From: JACPYM01 sp963699175
GTDB taxonomy: Bacteria > Acidobacteriota > Blastocatellia > RBC074
Length of the DNA: 64,000 nt
Reading direction: 5' to 3'
NCBI GenBank assembly: GCA_963699175.1
Contig: OY969418.1
Location: forward strand, 8,246,001-8,310,000
Numbering within the stretch: position 1 is the first letter of the stretch; each line of letters starts with the position of its first letter. A program made the position numbers and the translations under genes. Of this stretch, positions 59,219 to 64,000 are shown piece by piece. Below the pieces are notes generated by a model. It made no database searches, was not told the origin of the DNA, and saw only the letters and a list, made by a program, of their open reading frames with translations.

Positions 59219-60112
59219 TCAGAGTTGTTTTGAACGATTGAGAAAGATCTTGAGCTTTGTTTCGGCTGCTTCGAGCGTCGCGCGCGTACCGAAAGGAAAG
59301 GGATAGATTGTGCGCGCGCCGTCAAGGTACAGCCAGCCATCGGGCATTTTGGACGCCACAGTAAGCGACTCAGCCGGCTCAATGAAACCGCGCACCAGCT
59401 TGTAAGCGCGCATTCGTCCGCCGTGGATTTCACGATAGAGTTCGCGCACGAGGTATTGGAGGCGAGCGGAACGCAGCGGCATCACGCGCCCGCCAGCGGA
59501 ATGAATGCCCGCCGTCGAACCCGCTGCCGTAGCGATCCAGATGCCGGAGCTGCGATGTTCTTCTTCGTGCTGACCGAGCTTGATGAGGTAGCGCGTGGTC
59601 GCCGCCGGGCAAGCGTGTGTAATCAGCACATCGTTAAGCGCCAATTCCGGCAAAAGCTGTCCGTTGAGTGAAACCGCGAGCCGCGTCAAAGCAATTGGTT
59701 TCCAGCTCGACGTGAGAATCGCGTCGAGCCGCGCGGCGAAATCAGCGCGCGTGACTGAACAGAAATGGCCGACACTATCGCTCGGTGCGGAGTTGACGCC
59801 CAGCAACAGACCTTCTCGTACATAATGTGACGTGCCGAGCACTGTGCCGTCACCGCCGATAGTGACGACCAGATCGGCGGTGGCGAGTTGGCGTTTGAAC
59901 CTTGCGTTGAGTTGCGACAAGGTCACTTCGGTAAAAGCGATTTGGCGTTGCTTGAGCGCGCGGCGCACGGCATCAATCGTGCGGCGGTGTTCAGCATCGG
60001 CGCGAATCAAGCGGCGCGCAGTGGCATCGCCTTGCCGCGCCAATTGCGCTATGTGCCCGCCTTGTGCCAACGCAGTTTGCTTGATGACCACGAAGCAGTG
60101 GTTGAGCTGCAT
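59219..60112 (-). CDS. NAD kinase-like protein
   Basis: A 297-aa protein of the NAD(+)/diacylglycerol kinase fold, which phosphorylates NAD(+) to NADP(+). Motifs: the catalytic GGDGT in DLVVTIGGDGTVLGTSH, LGVNSAPSDSVGHFC (usually the NxGxxGF region), LNDVLITHACPAATTRYLI and SSGIWIATAAGSTAGIHSAG (usually GxxxSTPTGSTAY). Several family positions differ (SDSVGHFC, IATAAGST), so it may be a divergent paralogue rather than the housekeeping enzyme. ATG 60112 is preferred over 60172. Confidence 0.75.
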   Translation of the reverse strand: MQLNHCFVVIKQTALAQGGHIAQLARQGDATARRLIRADAEHRRTIDAVRRALKQRQIAFTEVTLSQLNARFKRQLATADLVVTIGGDGTVLGTSHYVREGLLLGVNSAPSDSVGHFCSVTRADFAARLDAILTSSWKPIALTRLAVSLNGQLLPELALNDVLITHACPAATTRYLIKLGQHEEEHRSSGIWIATAAGSTAGIHSAGGRVMPLRSARLQYLVRELYREIHGGRMRAYKLVRGFIEPAESLTVASKMPDGWLYLDGARTIYPFPFGTRATLEAAETKLKIFLNRSKQL

Positions 60113-60183
60113 ATTCTCTGTCTTGTTATTAATCGGAACGATACGGCAGGCGGAAGCAGCGCCACGCAGCACTGCTGCAATTC

Positions 60184-60816
60184 TTACTGATAAACCACGA
60201 AGAAATCGTTATCGAGAAAATAATGCTGCGTGACCAGTTTCAGCCCAGCCGCCTGCATCCAGCCATTGAGGTCTTCAAGCTTGTAGATCATCTTTTCGTG
60301 CCCGGCGGGCCAGGTCTTGCTGAAGTCAATCACGGCGATGCGGCCATTTGAGCGCAGATAACGGCGCAGATTTTTCAGATAGGTCGGTTGATTGCTGATG
60401 TGATGCAGCGTGTCAATGATCGCAATTAAGTCAACCGGTTCGGGGATTTTCGGATCGTCTTCAGCCGCTAGCACAATTTTGATGTTAGCCAGCTTCTGTT
60501 GCTGCGCAGTCTTTTCGACGTGTTTGAGCAAGCCCGGATCAATATCCACGGCATACACGATGCCCTGTGGCCCGACTGCTTGTGCCAACGGGCGGGTGAA
60601 GAGGCCGGAGCCAGCGCCAAGATCGCAAATGCGTTGGCCGGGTTTGACATTCAAAGCTTCGACCACGCGCGACACTTGCAAGCCTTCGATGCGCCGTTCC
60701 GCTTCGAGCACTTTGATGTACTCTTCCGCCGTGCGCTGTTGTTGCGCCGTTACCGTGAAAGCCAGCGCGGACGCGCCGACAAGCAAAAAGAGTAAGCCCA
60801 GACGCAGACGTTTCAA
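60184..60816 (-). CDS. exported class I SAM-dependent methyltransferase
   Basis: A 210-aa Rossmann-fold methyltransferase. Motif I is DLGAGSGLFTRPLAQAVG, the acidic loop is YAVDIDPGLLKHVEK, motif II is LIAIIDTLHHISN and motif III is IAVIDFSKTWPAGHEK. The N-terminus is a good signal peptide (LGLLFLLVGASALAFTVTAQ), which would place the enzyme outside the cytoplasm where SAM is not normally available; it might instead be a membrane anchor. It lies just upstream of the NAD-kinase-like gene on the same strand, with a gap of ~70 bp. Confidence 0.82.
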   Translation of the reverse strand: MKRLRLGLLFLLVGASALAFTVTAQQQRTAEEYIKVLEAERRIEGLQVSRVVEALNVKPGQRICDLGAGSGLFTRPLAQAVGPQGIVYAVDIDPGLLKHVEKTAQQQKLANIKIVLAAEDDPKIPEPVDLIAIIDTLHHISNQPTYLKNLRRYLRSNGRIAVIDFSKTWPAGHEKMIYKLEDLNGWMQAAGLKLVTQHYFLDNDFFVVYQ

Positions 60817-60834
60817 GCTGAATTTCTCCCCGAA

Positions 60835-62226
60835 TTAATCAGCCGATGACGTTGACCGTAGAGCAAAGGGCGTCGTGTTGAACAGTCCGAACGCACGCCC
60901 CACTAAGTAAAAAGCAAAGCCCGCCAACAACGTCAACAGCGCCGCTCCAGTTGGCCAAGGACGCTCTTGCAAGCTCTGTATCCACGACACTACGACCACC
61001 GCCAAAAAGATGGCGGGAGTGTAGGGATAGCCCGGCACGCGGAAAAACTGCCGGTCATTGTGCGTGTTTCTGTAACGTAGCAGATAGACCGCTGCCACAG
61101 TAAAGCCCGAGAAGAGCAAGAGGCCAGAGCCAACGTAGGTCAACAGCGCTTCATAAGTCCCCGACAGCGCCAATATCGCCGCCACCAATGCCTGCGCAAA
61201 CAAGGAGACGACCGGCACGCGGGTGCGCGTGCCTAGATACTTGAAAGATGCTGGCGCAAGTCCGTCATCAGCCATCGCGTAATAAACGCGCGGCCCAGCA
61301 GCAGTCCAGGCGCTGATCGAACCAATGATGATGAAGGTGATAATGGCACTGACGACACGCGCGCCTGTTGGCCCGAACAACCGCGCTGCTGCGTCCCTGC
61401 CGACCGCCACATCGGCATGCCAAGCATCAGCAGGCAGCGCGTAAAAGAAGAGCAGGTTGAGCGCCAGATAGAGCGCCGCCACAATCAATGTCCCCAAGAT
61501 CAATGCGCGTGGCAGATTGCGTTGTGGGTCGGCCACCTCGCCTGCCAAGTATGTCGCGCCGTTCCAGCCTGTGTAGGCAAAGCTGACTTGAATCAAGGCT
61601 ACCCACCACAGCCCGCTGGTCGGAGTACCTGCCGTCACACCACTCCAGTCGCCGCGCCCACTCAATGCGCCCAAGACCACGAAGAGCACAATCGCGCCGA
61701 TCGTGGTGAACATCAACGTGCTTTGCAAATGTCCACTCGGTCGCACACCGCTCGAATGAAAGACAGCAAAAAGGAGTGGGATTACGGCTGCCACTGCTGC
61801 GCCGACTGTCACCGGCCAGCCTTCAAACAAAGGCTGATTAGGATTGAAGCCCGGCACAACGGCTGAGGCATAAGCCACCGCGCCCAGCGCCGAGGCCGCC
61901 GTAGGCGCAGCAAAGCCGACGAAGAAAGAAATCCAGCCGGTCACAAAGCCCCACATCGGCCCGTAGACGCGCGAGAGATACTGATATTCGCCGCCCGCGT
62001 GCGGCATGCGCGTCGCCAATTCGGCATAACAAAGCGCACCGCACAATGCCAGCAAAGCGCCCATCACCCAGACGCCGAGCGCCGCCAAACCATTGCCAGT
62101 CGCCGTGCGCACAAAGGCCGGCACGGTGAAGATACCGGTGCCCACCATACTGGTGACCACAAAAGCCGTCGCACCCCAGAGCGTCAGCGCGCGATGTAGA
62201 TAACCCGTCTTGGGATTGTTCACCAT
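60835..62226 (-). CDS. APC-family amino-acid permease
   Basis: A 463-aa inner-membrane transporter of the amino acid-polyamine-organocation superfamily. It has 12 predicted helices; the family signature is near the N-terminus (FVVTSMVGTGIFTVPAFVRT, where GTGIF is the substrate-backbone loop), then ALCGALCYAELATRMPHAGG, EYQYLSRVYGPMWGFVTGWI and ISAWTAAGPRVYYAMADDGL. The substrate is probably an amino acid or polyamine. It is 18 bp upstream of the methyltransferase gene and likely co-transcribed. Confidence 0.88.
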   Translation of the reverse strand: MVNNPKTGYLHRALTLWGATAFVVTSMVGTGIFTVPAFVRTATGNGLAALGVWVMGALLALCGALCYAELATRMPHAGGEYQYLSRVYGPMWGFVTGWISFFVGFAAPTAASALGAVAYASAVVPGFNPNQPLFEGWPVTVGAAVAAVIPLLFAVFHSSGVRPSGHLQSTLMFTTIGAIVLFVVLGALSGRGDWSGVTAGTPTSGLWWVALIQVSFAYTGWNGATYLAGEVADPQRNLPRALILGTLIVAALYLALNLLFFYALPADAWHADVAVGRDAAARLFGPTGARVVSAIITFIIIGSISAWTAAGPRVYYAMADDGLAPASFKYLGTRTRVPVVSLFAQALVAAILALSGTYEALLTYVGSGLLLFSGFTVAAVYLLRYRNTHNDRQFFRVPGYPYTPAIFLAVVVVSWIQSLQERPWPTGAALLTLLAGFAFYLVGRAFGLFNTTPFALRSTSSAD

Positions 62227-62428
62227 TACTTACTCCAAACTTGTATGCGGTTGCGTCCCGCTTCCTTCTCCTGCTGTTCAATCAGTAAAATTGCAGGCAC
62301 TATACATCGGCTTGCCATCGCGCGCCAACCGCTCGGTAAGTACGTCGCTGTGCTAATAGCTCTTATTCCCGACCTGTGCTTTAATCTCACCGCGGTCATT
62401 CAATAAATCTGGTGGAGGCTCAAATTAC

Positions 62429-63844
62429 GTGACAAGTTTGAATAACGCTGGCGCGACGCCACGCCGCGTAGGCAATAATCTCAAACGCGGAGTACTGATT
62501 GCCAGTCTAGCAATGCTTGTTACATCAGGCATTGCCATTCATCGCCCGGCCCGCGCGCAGCAAAAGCCTGCGAGGCAACCTCCACAGCAAGTGGCGCAGT
62601 TGCGTTTGGGTGAACGGCTATTCCGCGAGACGCGTTTCTCCACCAGCAAAGGCGATCTGCCGGCGAGTTGTAGCACTTGTCACCTCTTCGACGAAGACCC
62701 GCAGGGCTTGCGCGCTTACACAGATTTTTTCAACCGCAGTTGGGTCTCATATCGTTCGCAAGACCCGCGTCGCAACGAACTGCGCAATTCGCCCACGCTC
62801 TACGATGTCGCGTTGATGCCACGCCTGCATTTTGACGGCGAATTCGCTTCGCTGGAAGATTTGGTCAAAGGAACTTTCAGCGGGCGACCGATGGGCTGGC
62901 TGTCGGGTGAACAGTCTCAGGCTTTCGCCCAACTGCGCGCCGTGCTGCTGAATGACCGCTCTTATGCGCCACAATTCAAAGAAGCCTACAACGTCGAACT
63001 CGCCACGCTCACCGAGGCGGCGGCTGTCAATTTGGTGGCGCGAGCTGTAGCCGATCTCATGCGCACCTTCAAGAGCCAACAGAACGCGCCGTATGATCGT
63101 TTCTTGCGCGCCAATCGGCTTGCTTGGTCAAATAGTGCGGCCAACATGTCAGAAAAGACGCAGCAGTTTTTGAGTCAGTTGGCGGAGCTTGAAACGAAGC
63201 GTAATTTGAAATTCACTGCCGGATTTGACGACGCAGCATTACGCGGAATGAAAATCTTTTTCCGCACGGAAGGCGCGGCCTCAGTTGGCAACTGCGTGAC
63301 TTGTCACGCGCCACCGCTCTTCACCGACTTCTCCTATCACAACCTCGGCATTGCGCAGGCTGAATATGACCGCGTGCACGGCGCGGGTAAATTCGCCGTC
63401 TTGCAGATTCCAGATGCAGCAGAAGCTCGGCGTCCAATGGCGCAGTTGCGCGAGACGCCGACTCAAAGAAAACCAGGTGAAGTTGATTTGGGCTACTGGA
63501 ATTTCATTGATCTGACAAGCTCGCCCTTGCGTCGCCCAGGCGAGCGTGACGGACAATTGCTGCAACGGATGATCGGCACTTTCAAAACGCCGACGCTGCG
63601 CCATCTGGCTTTCACCGGGCCGTATATGCACACGGGCGATTACTCGACGGTGGAAGACACGCTGCGTGAAATTATGGGCTTGAGCGAGTTGGCACGCGCT
63701 GGGCAAGTGCGACAAGCTGATGATGAACTCTTGCGCATCAACATCAATGAAGCGGATATTGCACCATTGGTGGCTTTTTTGAACGCGCTAAATGAAGACT
63801 TGAGGATAACCAGTGCGCAGGCTTTGAGTGCGCCGAATAATTGA
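62429..63844 (+). CDS. di-haem cytochrome c peroxidase/MauG-family protein
   Basis: A 471-aa exported protein. The signal peptide (VLIASLAMLVTSGIAIHRPARA region, ~22-45) is followed by two c-type haem sites, CSTCH at residues 81-85 and CVTCH at 289-293, the spacing of cytochrome c peroxidase/MauG proteins. Other features: RNSPTLYDVALMPRLHFDGE and GTFKTPTLRHLAFTGPYMHT, the latter the conserved region around the distal haem ligand. Likely periplasmic peroxide reduction or oxidative protein maturation. GTG 62429 is the start; GGTGGAGG is 11 bases upstream. Confidence 0.88.
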   Translation: MTSLNNAGATPRRVGNNLKRGVLIASLAMLVTSGIAIHRPARAQQKPARQPPQQVAQLRLGERLFRETRFSTSKGDLPASCSTCHLFDEDPQGLRAYTDFFNRSWVSYRSQDPRRNELRNSPTLYDVALMPRLHFDGEFASLEDLVKGTFSGRPMGWLSGEQSQAFAQLRAVLLNDRSYAPQFKEAYNVELATLTEAAAVNLVARAVADLMRTFKSQQNAPYDRFLRANRLAWSNSAANMSEKTQQFLSQLAELETKRNLKFTAGFDDAALRGMKIFFRTEGAASVGNCVTCHAPPLFTDFSYHNLGIAQAEYDRVHGAGKFAVLQIPDAAEARRPMAQLRETPTQRKPGEVDLGYWNFIDLTSSPLRRPGERDGQLLQRMIGTFKTPTLRHLAFTGPYMHTGDYSTVEDTLREIMGLSELARAGQVRQADDELLRININEADIAPLVAFLNALNEDLRITSAQALSAPNN

Positions 63845-63880
63845 ATTGTAATAGAGTGACACGTAGTTTCCAGCTTATCC

Positions 63881-64000
63881 TTACTCTGCTTCACACGCTT
63901 TCAGCGCCTTGACTTGCGCGGCCACGACGGATTGGATTTCCCGCGCCATCACCTCGTGGCCCAATTGATTCCAGCGGATGTCGCCGGGCAAGAAAACTTT
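63881..64000 (-). CDS. C-terminal fragment of SGNH/GDSL-type hydrolase
   Basis: The frame enters from the right edge and ends at TAA (63881-63883). Its 39 residues begin KVFLPGDIRWNQLGHEVMAR and end in VVAAQVKALKACEAE. The 'GDxxWNxxGHxxMAxxI' pattern is the block-V end of SGNH/GDSL hydrolases, where D and H belong to the catalytic triad (commonly DxxH). The rest of the gene lies outside the window. Confidence 0.6.
   Translation of the reverse strand, partial: KVFLPGDIRWNQLGHEVMAREIQSVVAAQVKALKACEAE

Overview
The window looks like a chromosomal segment of an acidobacterium, probably of the Blastocatellia type. This is inferred from gene families only: two very large Oar-like TonB-dependent receptors with an N-terminal carboxypeptidase-regulatory-like domain, an exported creatininase-family protein, exported RidA proteins, a MauG-type di-haem protein, a DUF4173 membrane protein, a secreted protein with 'GNVGIGT' repeats, and many dispersed intergenic inverted repeats. 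No rRNA, tRNA or CRISPR array was seen.

Left chromosomal part (1-32.6 kb). This holds a 3' gene fragment, argH, a four-helix-bundle protein, a large TonB-dependent receptor and a creatininase-family protein. A same-strand cluster follows: PspA/IM30, a membrane coiled-coil protein, a TonB-C-terminal-like secreted protein, an AAA+ ATPase and a leucine-rich-repeat protein fused to a DUF4062-like domain. Next come a matrixin-type metalloprotease with a VCBS/FG-GAP-like C-terminus and a surface-polysaccharide group (two glycosyltransferases and a Wzy/WaaL-like protein with TPRs). After these lie a solitary DnaC/IstB-like ATPase, a membrane protein coupled to a winged-helix regulator, YjbQ, DUF4173 coupled to a B12-binding radical SAM protein, and a second Oar-like receptor broken by a one-base frameshift.

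Integrated element (about 32.67-55.02 kb). It is bounded by an imperfect 27/29-bp direct repeat, with TTGGCACACT-type repeats just inside both ends and an intact tyrosine recombinase at the right end. Its left arm (+ strand) carries an excisionase-like protein, a truncated primase-like gene, a DUF3854/TOPRIM-ATPase replication protein, a TubC_N-like protein, a VRR-NUC-like nuclease, a terminase-small-subunit-like HTH protein, overlapping tail-assembly-chaperone-like frames and a tape-measure protein. I find no large terminase, portal, capsid, tail tube or baseplate gene. The middle (- strand) holds a second, frameshifted integrase, a coupled operon of unknown genes and an XRE regulator. A divergent promoter/operator at 50.23-50.30 kb separates it from a right arm (+ strand) of about ten very small genes, several ending in, or followed by, a recurring Lys/Arg-rich tail module. 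The element is either a degenerate prophage or a satellite-like island.

Right chromosomal part (55.1-64 kb). A histidine kinase overlaps an OmpR-type regulator. Two exported RidA paralogues follow, separated by a 98-bp inverted-repeat element, then an NAD-kinase-like protein, an exported methyltransferase, an APC permease, a di-haem cytochrome c peroxidase/MauG homologue and the 3' end of an SGNH/GDSL-type hydrolase.

Recurring structure: heptanucleotide-based stem-loops lie between genes at 2.0, 2.5, 10.6, 12.6 and 57.7 kb, and paired palindromes sit in the leaders of the genes starting at 5471 and 32481.
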